From Rhodospirillum sp. (lineage in GTDB: Bacteria; Pseudomonadota; Alphaproteobacteria; Rhodospirillales; Rhodospirillaceae), in the NCBI GenBank assembly GCA_021741145.1, contig JAIOYK010000033.1:1-61063 (forward strand): a DNA stretch of 61,063 nt. Direction: 5' to 3'. Within the stretch, counting starts at the first letter, position 1. Every line of letters begins with the position of its first letter. The notes under the pieces are model-generated. The model searched no databases. It had not been told where the DNA came from and worked only from the letters and a program-made list of their open reading frames with translations. This document shows positions 19,779 through 27,924 of the stretch, one piece after another. Both the position numbers and the translations under genes were made by a program.

Positions 19779-20318
19779 TTAGGACAGCATATCCGGTCCG
19801 TCCTCGTTGCTGGGACGCCCGGCCCGGGCCTCGGCCCCGCCCAGGTCCCGCACCGGAATCATTTCGCTGGAAATGGCGTCGCGGATGGCCTGAAAGGCCA
19901 ATTCCAATTCCTCGATCTGTTCGCGCATCCACCGCATCTCCTGGGCATCGGCCCGGGTTGGCGGCTTGCGATCGGTGGCCACCGCCAAGGATTGGGCGAT
20001 ATAGCGTGCCTTCATCTGCCCCAGGTGCCGGGCCATGTCGACGATCTCCCCCGCCCCAACGGCGCCCACATAGCGGTCAAGAGCCGCTCGGGTCTGGTCC
20101 TCGACCACATGGGCAATATGACGGGTGAATTGGGCCGTGGTCAGCGGCCCGCCCGACTCTTCCCCGTCCCGAACCGCCCGCAAGGTCCGAGCCGTCTTGC
20201 CCTCCGCCTCGCCCGAACCACCCCGACTATCGGTCCGGTTGACGGAACGGATGGAGGAGCGAGACGTGGGACGAGGGGCGGGACCACGACGGGCATCCAG
20301 ATAGCTAGCGACACTCAT
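19779..20318 (-). CDS. Hypothetical helical protein
   Basis: Unknown 179-residue soluble protein. The first 65 residues are Arg/Ser/Gly-rich and probably disordered. The rest is helical and charged (TAQFTRHIAHVVEDQTRAAL, then RWMREQIEELELAFQAIRDA). ATG at 20318 is supported by GGGAGGA 5 bases upstream. No domain is recognised. It lies convergent to the methyltransferase and divergent from the TRAP operon. Confidence 0.65.
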   Translation of the reverse strand: MSVASYLDARRGPAPRPTSRSSIRSVNRTDSRGGSGEAEGKTARTLRAVRDGEESGGPLTTAQFTRHIAHVVEDQTRAALDRYVGAVGAGEIVDMARHLGQMKARYIAQSLAVATDRKPPTRADAQEMRWMREQIEELELAFQAIRDAISSEMIPVRDLGGAEARAGRPSNEDGPDMLS

Positions 20319-20781
20319 GGCGTCCTCCCGGGAGCTGGGCGAGGGCTGGGTCAGGGTCCGACGGGACCCAGGCGAATGATTAGGAAGAGCAAAGCAATCC
20401 TTGGGCCAAAGGGCGAATCCCCCGAAAACCTTCGGTCTGGGGAGACAATCGCCCCGACTGCCCCCCCATCCTGGGTAGAAAGTGCCCAGCGCGCGCGAAC
20501 GAACTGGTCTTTTTTGCCCTCTTAACCCGCGTATGACGCATAGGTGCCTTGAAAAAATACCGCTTTGCCGCCACCTTTGGCCAACTCGGTCACGCCCAGG
20601 TCCAGAAGAGGTCGGGATGACCGGGACGAGGAGGGATCGCGACCGCGAGACGCGCCGATGGACGAGCGATCGGTCGGCACGGATTTCCCCCTTCCTCCAA
20701 AACGAAGACACCCTTCGGCGGATCCGGAAACCGGGCGGCCGGAAAGGGCGACACCAAGATGACGCCACGCATCTCAATGGA
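20319..20781. other. Divergent intergenic region before TRAP operon
   Basis: No gene supported. It should contain promoters for the 19779-20318 gene and for the dctPQM operon; I could not identify a confident sigma-70 or sigma-54 site. Confidence 0.4.
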
Positions 20782-21855
20782 ATGGGAACGAACAAGATGA
20801 TGAAAAAGATCGCCAAACTGGCCTTGGCCACCGGAACCGCGGCGGCCGTCATGGCCGGTGCGCTGGCCGGTGGCGCCGATGCCCAGGAGCGGGTCCGCTG
20901 GAAAATGGCCAGCACCTACCCCGGCTCCCTGACGCAGCTTGGCACCCTGGGCAAGCGGATCGAGGATCAAGCCGACGCCATTTCCGGCGGCAACATCCAG
21001 ATCAAGTTCTTCGAGCCCGGCGCCCTGGTTCCGGCCCTTGAAGTCTTCGACGCCGTGTCCACCGGCGCCATCCAGGCCGCCTGGTCCACCCCCGGCTATT
21101 GGGCGGGCAAGGTTCCCGCCTTGCAGCTGTTCGCCGCGGTGCCCTTCGGACCCAGAGCCGGTGAATACATGGCTTGGTACTACTTCGGCGGTGGAAAGGA
21201 GATGTTCGAGGAGCTCTACGGTCGCTCCAACATCCATTCGGTCATGTGCGGCATCATCGCGCCGGAGGCCTCTGGCTGGTTCAGCAAGGAGATCAATGGC
21301 CCCGAAGACCTGAAGGGCCTGAAAATGCGCTTCTTCGGTCTCGGCGCCAAGGTCATGGAAAAGATGGGGGTCTCCACTCAGCTTCTGGCCGGTGGCGACA
21401 TCTTCCCGGCCCTGGAGCTGGGCACCATCGACGCCACCGAATTCTCCATGCCCGCCATCGACCTAAAGCTCGGCTTCTACCAAGTGGCCAAGCACTACTA
21501 CTTCCCCGGCTGGCACCAGCAGTCCACCTTCTTCGACCTGATGATCAACAAGGCCGAGTGGGAGAAGCTGGACAAGACCCAGCAGGCCCAGATCGAGACC
21601 ATGTGCGGCGACAACGTCCGTTACGGTCTCGCCGAGGGCGAGGCCATCCAGGTCGCGGCCCTGAAGGAACTGCAGGAGAAGGGCGTGACCATCCACAAGT
21701 GGTCGCCGGAAATGCTCGACGCCCTGAAAGCCGCCTGGGGTGAAGTGGCCACCGAACAGGCCGCCGCCGACCCGGATTTCAAGAAGGTCTGGGAGCATCT
21801 GCAAGCCTTCCGCGAGGACTACAAGATCTGGGGTGACCTGGGCTACCTGAAGTAG
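20782..21855 (+). CDS. dctP: TRAP transporter substrate-binding protein (TakP-like)
   Basis: Periplasmic DctP-family receptor of a tripartite ATP-independent importer. A signal peptide (MMKKIAKLALATGTAAAVMA to GGADA) is followed by VRWKMASTYPGSL, FFEPGALVPALEVFDAVSTG and RFFGLGAKVMEKMG. These resemble the TakP subgroup that binds 2-oxoacids or lactate; ligand assignment is inference. ATG at 20782 or 20797 are both possible. The permease genes follow, separated by a strong hairpin at 21894-21919. Confidence 0.88.
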   Translation: MGTNKMMKKIAKLALATGTAAAVMAGALAGGADAQERVRWKMASTYPGSLTQLGTLGKRIEDQADAISGGNIQIKFFEPGALVPALEVFDAVSTGAIQAAWSTPGYWAGKVPALQLFAAVPFGPRAGEYMAWYYFGGGKEMFEELYGRSNIHSVMCGIIAPEASGWFSKEINGPEDLKGLKMRFFGLGAKVMEKMGVSTQLLAGGDIFPALELGTIDATEFSMPAIDLKLGFYQVAKHYYFPGWHQQSTFFDLMINKAEWEKLDKTQQAQIETMCGDNVRYGLAEGEAIQVAALKELQEKGVTIHKWSPEMLDALKAAWGEVATEQAAADPDFKKVWEHLQAFREDYKIWGDLGYLK

Positions 21856-21893
21856 CGGTCTTCCCCCTCGCGGGACATCGAACGAAAACGGGT

Positions 21894-21919
21894 CGGACCG
21901 ACCACCGATGGTCGGTCCG
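21894..21919 (+). promoter_or_regulatory. Intercistronic hairpin between dctP and dctQ
   Basis: Perfect 11-bp stem CGGACCGACCA with its complement around a CCGA loop, with no T-run. It probably stabilises the upstream dctP mRNA or partly attenuates transcription, giving more binding protein than permease (inference). Confidence 0.65.
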
Positions 21920-22114
21920 CCTCCGTTGGTTTGGTGCCTTTTGCTGCTCGTCCGAGAGAGGATCCTTCCCCAGACCGGACTCCGCCAGGTACGAGATCAT
22001 GTCGGCTTCCTTTCCATGCGAAGACCTTGGTCTCCAGTCAACACGTTGAGCGATGTGTGGTGCGGGCAAACCGAAATCACATGTCCGCGAAACACTCCAT
22101 CCCGGGAGCCCGCC

Positions 22115-22747
22115 GTGTACGCCCTCTATCGAGTCAGCCAGGGCCTGGACGCCTTCACATCGAAGGTGGGGAAGGTCTTCGCCTGGGCCACCGTGCCCCT
22201 CATGCTCGTCATCATCTATGACGTTTTTACCCGAAATGTTCTGTCCAGCATGATTCGCGCGGGCCTGATCTCCGATACCACCGCGTCATCTTTGACATTC
22301 ATGACGTCCACCAAGCTCCAGGAGATGGAATGGCATCTGCACGGCGTTCTTCTGCTGATGACCTTTGGCTTGGCCTACATGAAGGACGCCCATGTACGGA
22401 TCGAATTGGTCCGGGACAAGATGCGGACCCGCACCCGCCTGTGGGTCGAACTGTTCGGCATCCTGCTGTTCCTCCTGCCCTACTGCTGGATCATCATGTG
22501 GTTCGGTTGGGATTTCGCCATGCGCTCTTTCGACAATGGCGAGGTCTCCGCGGCACTGACGGGCCTGTCCCACCGATGGATCATCAAATCCTTCGTGGGC
22601 CTGGGATTCCTGATGTTGTTCATCGCCGCGCTCTCCCAATTGCTGCGGACCCTCGTTGGCCTGTTTGGCCCCACGGACCTGCGCGACCTTGCCGGTCGTT
22701 TCGTCAATCCGCAACTGGACAACGGCGTCCAGTCCAAGGCCGACTAA
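22115..22747 (+). CDS. dctQ: TRAP transporter small permease subunit DctQ
   Basis: Four-span DctQ component (210 aa from a GTG at 22115 with GGGAG 6 bases upstream). Spans are visible at VFAWATVPLMLVIIYDVFTR, WHLHGVLLLMTFGLAYM, LFGILLFLLPYCWIIMWFGW and IKSFVGLGFLMLFIAAL. EMEWHLHG and DAHVRIELV are typical of the longer DctQ subgroup that partners TakP-like receptors. The in-frame extension upstream to 21908 is not conserved-looking. Confidence 0.85.
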   Translation: MYALYRVSQGLDAFTSKVGKVFAWATVPLMLVIIYDVFTRNVLSSMIRAGLISDTTASSLTFMTSTKLQEMEWHLHGVLLLMTFGLAYMKDAHVRIELVRDKMRTRTRLWVELFGILLFLLPYCWIIMWFGWDFAMRSFDNGEVSAALTGLSHRWIIKSFVGLGFLMLFIAALSQLLRTLVGLFGPTDLRDLAGRFVNPQLDNGVQSKAD

Positions 22748-22762
22748 GGGAGCACGCGCGGT

Positions 22763-24145
22763 ATGTTTGGACCTGGATTTTATATCGAGGACTATTTTCC
22801 CCTGATAATGTTCGGGGTGCTGGCGATCCTGCTTTTCAGCGGCTTCCCGGTGGCCATGATCCTTGGGGGCATTGGCTTGGGCTTCGCCGCCCTGGGCTAC
22901 ATGTACGACATCTTCTCCATCATCGAACTGTCCAACATCGTCCTGCGGATTTATGGCGGCATCGTCGAGAATCTGGTGTTGGTGGCCATTCCCATGTTCA
23001 TTTTCATGGGCACGATGCTGGAGAAGTCGGGCGTCGCCAGTGATCTGTTGAACACCCTACAGATCTTGCTGCGTCGGATCCCGGGAGGGCTGGCGCTGGC
23101 GGTGACCCTGTTGGGCACCATCATGGCCGCCACGACGGGCATCATCGGAGCTTCCGTCGTCATGATGACTCTGATGGCCCTGCCGGTCATGATGGAACGG
23201 GGTTATGACAAATCCCTGGCCACCGGCACCATCGCCAGTTCGGGCACCCTGGGCATCCTGATCCCGCCCTCGATCATGCTGGTGATCATGGGGGACCTGC
23301 TGTCCATCTCGGTCGGCACCCTATTCCTGGCCGCCATTTTCCCCGGCCTGATGCTGGCCATGTTCTATTTCATCTACATCTTCATCCGCGCCCTGACCAA
23401 GCCGGAGCTGGCCCCTCCCCTGCCCGAGGACATCGGGCCGGACAGCCGGCTGGAGCTGTTGGTGGAGGTGATCAAGACCTTCCTGCCCCCGGTGATCCTG
23501 ATCTCCCTGGTGCTGGGATCCATCTTCATGGGCTTCGCCACACCCACCGAAGCCTCCGGCGTGGGTGCCGCGGGGGCCACGCTGATCGCCCTGGTCCGGG
23601 GTCGGTTGACCTTCCCCGTGCTCAAGGAAGTCGTCGAACGCTCCGCTCTGACCGGAGCCATGCTGTTCTTTATCTTCGTCGGCGCCACCGCCTTCTCCTA
23701 CGTTTTCCGCTCCCTGGGCGGGGACGATCTGGTGGTGAATTTCGTGGAGAGCTTCGGGCTGGGTCCCTGGGGTCTGCTGTTCCTGCTGATGGGCATCGTC
23801 TTCTTCCTGGGCTTTTTCTTCGACTGGGTGGAAATCACCCTGATCGTCCTGCCCATCTTCGCGCCCATCATCAGCTTGCTGGACTTCGGCACCCATCTGG
23901 GCCACCCCAAGGAAGTGGTGCCCTGGTTCGCCATATTGGTGGCGGTGAACCTGCAAACCTCCTTCCTGACTCCCCCCTTTGGCTTCGCCCTGTTCTACAT
24001 GAAGGGCGTGGCGCCGCCGTCAATCCGAATCCAGCACATTTACAAGGGCATTGTTCCTTTCGTGGCCTTGCAGGTTTTGGGCCTGCTGCTGGTCATGGCC
24101 TTCCCGGAAATCGCCCTCTGGCTGCCCCGGACCCTGTTGGAATAG
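22763..24145 (+). CDS. dctM: TRAP transporter large permease subunit DctM
   Basis: Twelve-span ion-coupled transport subunit, 460 aa, normal length. Family motifs include GFPVAMILGGIGLGFAALG, ATTGIIGASVVMMTLMALP, GTLGILIPPSIMLVIMGD, FATPTEASGVGAAGA and NLQTSFLTPPFGFALFYMKG. It begins 15 bp after dctQ and is followed by a strong terminator. Confidence 0.93.
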   Translation: MFGPGFYIEDYFPLIMFGVLAILLFSGFPVAMILGGIGLGFAALGYMYDIFSIIELSNIVLRIYGGIVENLVLVAIPMFIFMGTMLEKSGVASDLLNTLQILLRRIPGGLALAVTLLGTIMAATTGIIGASVVMMTLMALPVMMERGYDKSLATGTIASSGTLGILIPPSIMLVIMGDLLSISVGTLFLAAIFPGLMLAMFYFIYIFIRALTKPELAPPLPEDIGPDSRLELLVEVIKTFLPPVILISLVLGSIFMGFATPTEASGVGAAGATLIALVRGRLTFPVLKEVVERSALTGAMLFFIFVGATAFSYVFRSLGGDDLVVNFVESFGLGPWGLLFLLMGIVFFLGFFFDWVEITLIVLPIFAPIISLLDFGTHLGHPKEVVPWFAILVAVNLQTSFLTPPFGFALFYMKGVAPPSIRIQHIYKGIVPFVALQVLGLLLVMAFPEIALWLPRTLLE

Positions 24146-24168
24146 GGCTCTCCAACGCGTCAAAAGCC

Positions 24169-24207
24169 GAATCGCCCCGCGAGCGATCCTCGCGGGGCGA
24201 TTCTTTT
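24169..24207 (+). terminator. Rho-independent terminator of the first TRAP operon
   Basis: Perfect 14-bp stem (24169-24182 with 24190-24203) followed by T4. Confidence 0.9.
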
Positions 24208-24503
24208 GCCTCGAACCTGCTTCCTGTGGAAGTGTGATGGAAATACAACCCATTGAGATAGTATGCATCAATGAAATGCATACTTTAAATTATACATCCC
24301 CAAGGTGCACCTAGCGATTTAGGTGAGTTCTCCCCGGATCCGGGCAACTGCGGAAGAGCGGCGCTTTCCGGAAATCGCAGCCCAAGCCTTGGAATGAAAC
24401 ACCTTGGCACTGGTGTGGCGGCGCGCAGAAGAGAACTTCCTTTTAAGGAAGGTCGGTTCCTACATCACGCGAAGAGAAGAGATCCGAGCGAAGACCCGGG
24501 GTA
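24208..24503. other. Intergenic region before chemoreceptor remnant
   Basis: No complete gene seen. A perfect 9-bp inverted repeat AGTATGCAT/ATGCATACT (24260-24268 and 24276-24284) sits in a locally AT-rich stretch and could be an operator or a small hairpin. Confidence 0.45.
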
Positions 24504-25037
24504 AGTACCCTGTCCCAAGCGACCGCGGAAGCCTCCGCCAATGTACAGACGGTTGGGACGGCCACCAATGAGTTATCCGCGTCGACGGGAGAAATCAGCA
24601 TGCGAGTCCAGGACAGCTCCGCCATTTCCCGGAAAGCGGTGGAAACCATCGGGCACGTCACGACAACGGTGGAAGACCTGCGCGCCGCCGCGGAGGTGCA
24701 AAAACGGGCGGGGAGGATTCAGAAATCAACCAAGACCGTGACCCTGGCCATCAATGAAACCACCAAGGCCATCCTGAATGTGGACGAGGTGGTTACCTCC
24801 ATCGCTTCCGCGGTCGAGGAACAAAACGCCGCGACCCAGGAAATCGCCCGGAATGTCCAGGAGGTCGCGGTGGCCAATGACTTGGTCACCGACAGCATCA
24901 CCGGCGTGGGCGAAGACGCCAGAGTAACGCATACCTTGGCCATGGACCTCAGCGATGGAGCCAACTCCCTACGCGCCGAAGCAGGCGATCTGCATGGACA
25001 AACCGCCCGTTTCCTGAAGGCGATCAACGAGATTTAA
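24504..25037 (+). pseudogene. Chemoreceptor (MCP) signalling-domain remnant
   Basis: The frame is open from 24447 and from about 24504 reads like a methyl-accepting domain: [20 protein letters not shown], later [20 protein letters not shown] and a typical end (GQTARFLKAINEI). The sensor, membrane and HAMP parts are missing. So is the nearly invariant hairpin-tip segment ([18 protein letters not shown] and flanks), the middle jumping from VEDLRAAAEV to STKTVTLAINETTKAI. Without the tip it cannot bind CheA/CheW in the normal way. An ATG at 24600 could give a 145-residue product, but decay is the likelier reading. Confidence 0.8.
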
Positions 25038-25061
25038 GGCCGCGACCGCGAGCGGATTGTT

Positions 25062-25454
25062 TCATTCAGCGGCGTGACACACCACGCAAAGCTTGTTGCC
25101 ATCAGGGTCCCGGAAATAGGCGCCATAATACCGGGCGTGGTACTCGGGGCGAAGACCCGGTGCGCCCTCGTCCCACCCCCCATATTCCAGGGCCAAGGCA
25201 TGACAGGCACGCACCGTCTCCCTGTCATCGGCCAAAAAAGCGACCATCTGGCCGTTTCCCACGGTGGCGGGTTCGCCATTAAAGGGAGCGCTCACCATGA
25301 ACAAAGGACGCGGGCTTCCCGGAACCCGCCAAGCCACCCAGGGATGCTCGTCCTCGCGTAGGTATTCCTCAAGCCCCAATCGGGAACAAAGGGGCAGGTA
25401 AAACGCGAGTGCCCGGGCGAAATCATTTGTACCCAACATGATGTGGGAAAACAC
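25062..25454 (-). CDS. VOC/glyoxalase-fold protein
   Basis: Single vicinal-oxygen-chelate protein of 130 aa: VFSHIMLGTNDFARALAFY at the start and YYGAYFRDPDGNKLCVVCH at the end. It resembles the small lactoylglutathione-lyase-like proteins of unknown substrate. GTG at 25454 has GGAGG 6 bases upstream; an upstream extension to 25553 lacks family character. It is followed upstream by yjdM on the same strand. Confidence 0.85.
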   Translation of the reverse strand: MFSHIMLGTNDFARALAFYLPLCSRLGLEEYLREDEHPWVAWRVPGSPRPLFMVSAPFNGEPATVGNGQMVAFLADDRETVRACHALALEYGGWDEGAPGLRPEYHARYYGAYFRDPDGNKLCVVCHAAE

Positions 25455-25489
25455 GGCTTCCCTCCATCCTTCGGGTGACGTGGACGTGG

Positions 25490-25837
25490 TCAAGTGGATT
25501 TTTTCACGAATTCCGACTTCAACCCCATGGCTCCGAACCCGGGGATGGTGCAATCGATATCATGATCGCCGCCAACCAAGCGAATGTTCTTCACCTTGGT
25601 TCCAACCTTCACCGACGAGGTGGATCCTTTCACCTTCAAGTCCTTGATCACCGTCACCGTATCCCCATCGGCCAGGATATTGCCGACGGAATCCCGGATC
25701 ACAAGACCCTCTTCGCCCTCCGCCCCGGCGGCGGCCTCCTTGGCCCACTCATGGGCGCATTCGGGGCAAATCAGCAGGGCACCGTCCTCGTAAACATAGG
25801 CGGATTGGCACTTGGGGCAAGGCGGAAGCTCACTCAT
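25490..25837 (-). CDS. yjdM: PhnA/YjdM zinc-ribbon protein
   Basis: A 115-residue homologue of E. coli YjdM (formerly PhnA). The N-terminal zinc ribbon [20 protein letters not shown] precedes the family domain with [19 protein letters not shown] and a basic [13 protein letters not shown] strand. The name derives from the phosphonate locus but the biochemical role is unsettled. ATG at 25837 (MSELPPCP) fits the family better than 25849. Confidence 0.93.
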   Translation of the reverse strand: MSELPPCPKCQSAYVYEDGALLICPECAHEWAKEAAAGAEGEEGLVIRDSVGNILADGDTVTVIKDLKVKGSTSSVKVGTKVKNIRLVGGDHDIDCTIPGFGAMGLKSEFVKKST

Positions 25838-26010
25838 GGAAGACAACACTCATCCTATTGGATCGCCAGAAATATTCGAGTCCCGCGGACTAAGGCCACG
25901 GACGGAGACGACCGAAGCACTCAATTGGCACGATCTGTTGATCCATCAATCAAGAAACCCAGTGGTCCGAAGCCAAAGATTCGAACCCCTGGAACGGGGA
26001 AGACCGTCGG

Positions 26011-27144
26011 TCAGAATTCCGAACCGATGTCCGAGGGAAGCTGGTTCATCTTGGCCAGCAGGTATTCCAAGTCGTCCTTCTCGAATTCCACGCCCAGATC
26101 ACCGTATTGGGTCAGGACCCGCTCCAGCATGCGCCGGGCATAGCGGCCCCGGTCGTTCTCCCGGCCATCGTAGTCCATTTCCCGGGCCACGGTTACCGCG
26201 GCGAGCATGGCCGGATAGAACTGCTCTGGTAGACCCGCCTTGCGGTAGATCCCCTGGAGACCCAGGCTTCCGCTGTCATGGATCAGCATACGCGCGTTGA
26301 CAATGGGAATACCCGACCGGCAGGCGAGCGCGTATTCGAAGAACTTCAGATCCCCCATGCACAGGGACCGCAGGATGATCGAGGGTGTCAGACGGTTGTT
26401 GACAGCCATCTGCTGAACCAACCGTTCCACCTCCGCTTCCGAACTGTCGATGGAGAAGCTCAAGGTGGCCCGTTCCCGGCTTTGCAGGATCAGGTCCGCG
26501 GCCAGTTCCGGGGGCAGTTCGTGGCGGGCCACCAGGGCGTCGCGCAAACTCTCCGAAACCTTGGTCACCAACTTCTCGGCCACGGTGATGGGCAACTTGG
26601 GACGGGCCACCAGAGGCCGCTGGACACTCTCGCTATCCCCGTACTTTTCCATCACTTTTTCCATGGAAGCGTCGGTGATATGGGCCCCTTCGTTGCCAAC
26701 CAAGGTGGCCACCACCCCGACTTCCCCCTGCTCGACCAGGGCCTCGGAGAGGGATTCGGAAACCTCGTCCCGGCGGGCAATGGCGCCCATCTTGGACTGG
26801 TCGTGCCCCTGAATGATCTCCATCAGGTCCGTGTCATCCAGGACCTTGGAATACTCCAGAATGGGCAGGGCCACGATGTCCACGTCGCTGGCCAAGGTTC
26901 TGGCCACGTCATGGGGAATGAAGGGATTTTCCTTCAGATTCGTGGCCAGGGCCAGACGCACCTGGACCTCCACGTCCTTCGTGAACAGGCGGAAGATTTC
27001 CTCCGCCAGGGCCCGCTCGGTCGCGGAGAGACGTTGGCCGTCATAACTCTTGGCCAACTTTTCGGCCGTCACCGCGCGGTTTTCCGGCGAAGGATCGCTC
27101 AGCAACCGCTTGACATCATCCTCGGAGAGATTTGTCTCGCCCAT
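26011..27144 (-). CDS. DUF2336 domain protein
   Basis: A 377-residue soluble alpha-helical protein, DUF2336 family, common in alphaproteobacteria. It is built of HEAT-like helical pairs: LSDPSPENRAVTAEKLAKSY, VRLALATNLKENPFIPHDVA and ARTLASDVDIVALPILEYS. These families are often near motility, c-di-GMP or stress genes, but no activity is established. It follows the universal stress protein gene on the same strand, about 220 bp downstream. Confidence 0.85.
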   Translation of the reverse strand: MGETNLSEDDVKRLLSDPSPENRAVTAEKLAKSYDGQRLSATERALAEEIFRLFTKDVEVQVRLALATNLKENPFIPHDVARTLASDVDIVALPILEYSKVLDDTDLMEIIQGHDQSKMGAIARRDEVSESLSEALVEQGEVGVVATLVGNEGAHITDASMEKVMEKYGDSESVQRPLVARPKLPITVAEKLVTKVSESLRDALVARHELPPELAADLILQSRERATLSFSIDSSEAEVERLVQQMAVNNRLTPSIILRSLCMGDLKFFEYALACRSGIPIVNARMLIHDSGSLGLQGIYRKAGLPEQFYPAMLAAVTVAREMDYDGRENDRGRYARRMLERVLTQYGDLGVEFEKDDLEYLLAKMNQLPSDIGSEF

Positions 27145-27361
27145 TTTCGTTCACCAAATACACATGGATGTCACATGCGCCCAGGGGGACGCCATCCGAC
27201 GATGCGACCACGCACGCCACCGGACACAGATCAGGCCGCGCTTCCTCGGGACACCCATCCCATGCGTGCCCCATACCATGGTATCCCAATATTGCCAAGG
27301 AGACGAGAAGAACCGCCCCCGATAAGTGAGGTCGCGCCACAACCCAAATATGGGAAGGCGG

Positions 27362-27790
27362 CTAATCCCGCACGACCAAAACAGAACAATCCGCATGTCG
27401 GACCACCCGCGCGGCATTTGGCCCGAGCAGATAATCCTTCAACTCGGGCCGATGGGCGCCAATGACGATCAGATCCGCAGTGGTCTGCTTGCTCATGCGG
27501 ATGATACTTTCATAGACACTGCCTTCGCTGACAATGTTCTGCACGGCAAGATCCTCCGGCACGGCTTGCTTGGTGCGCTCCTTCAGGGCGGCCAGGATCT
27601 TGGTCGCCACCTCCTTCTCGAAGCCGCCAGGGAAGAATTGGCCGACGATGCTCATGCCGAATTCGGGCACCACGGTCATGATATGCAGCTTGCCGCCATG
27701 GGCCCGGGCCAGACCGATAGCCGTAGGCAGGGTGTAGTCCCAATCGTAGGCACCGTCGAGATCGACGGGCACCAGGATGTGCTTATACAT
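27362..27790 (-). CDS. Universal stress protein UspA family, TRAP-linked
   Basis: A 142-residue UspA-fold protein (MYKHILVPVDLDG start; RHADCSVLVVRD end). The usual nucleotide motif G-2x-G-9x-G-S/T is altered here to GAHRPELKDYLLGPNA, lacking the second Gly and the Ser/Thr, so ATP binding is doubtful. A GAGGAAGGA site precedes the ATG at 27790. It lies 134 bp downstream of the fused TRAP permease on the same strand, an arrangement like teaD in ectoine TRAP operons, suggesting a regulatory role on the transporter (inference). Confidence 0.88.
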   Translation of the reverse strand: MYKHILVPVDLDGAYDWDYTLPTAIGLARAHGGKLHIMTVVPEFGMSIVGQFFPGGFEKEVATKILAALKERTKQAVPEDLAVQNIVSEGSVYESIIRMSKQTTADLIVIGAHRPELKDYLLGPNAARVVRHADCSVLVVRD

Positions 27791-27924
27791 GACGTCCTTC
27801 CTCAATGATCAACCAGAGTGATCCAAGCCAGAGTGATCCAAGATCCACGCCCGGGCGACGCACGTCACCCGACGTGTTGGGCTTTCACCGAAGGGTCCGA
27901 TTGAAAGACGGCCCCTTCAAGGCG

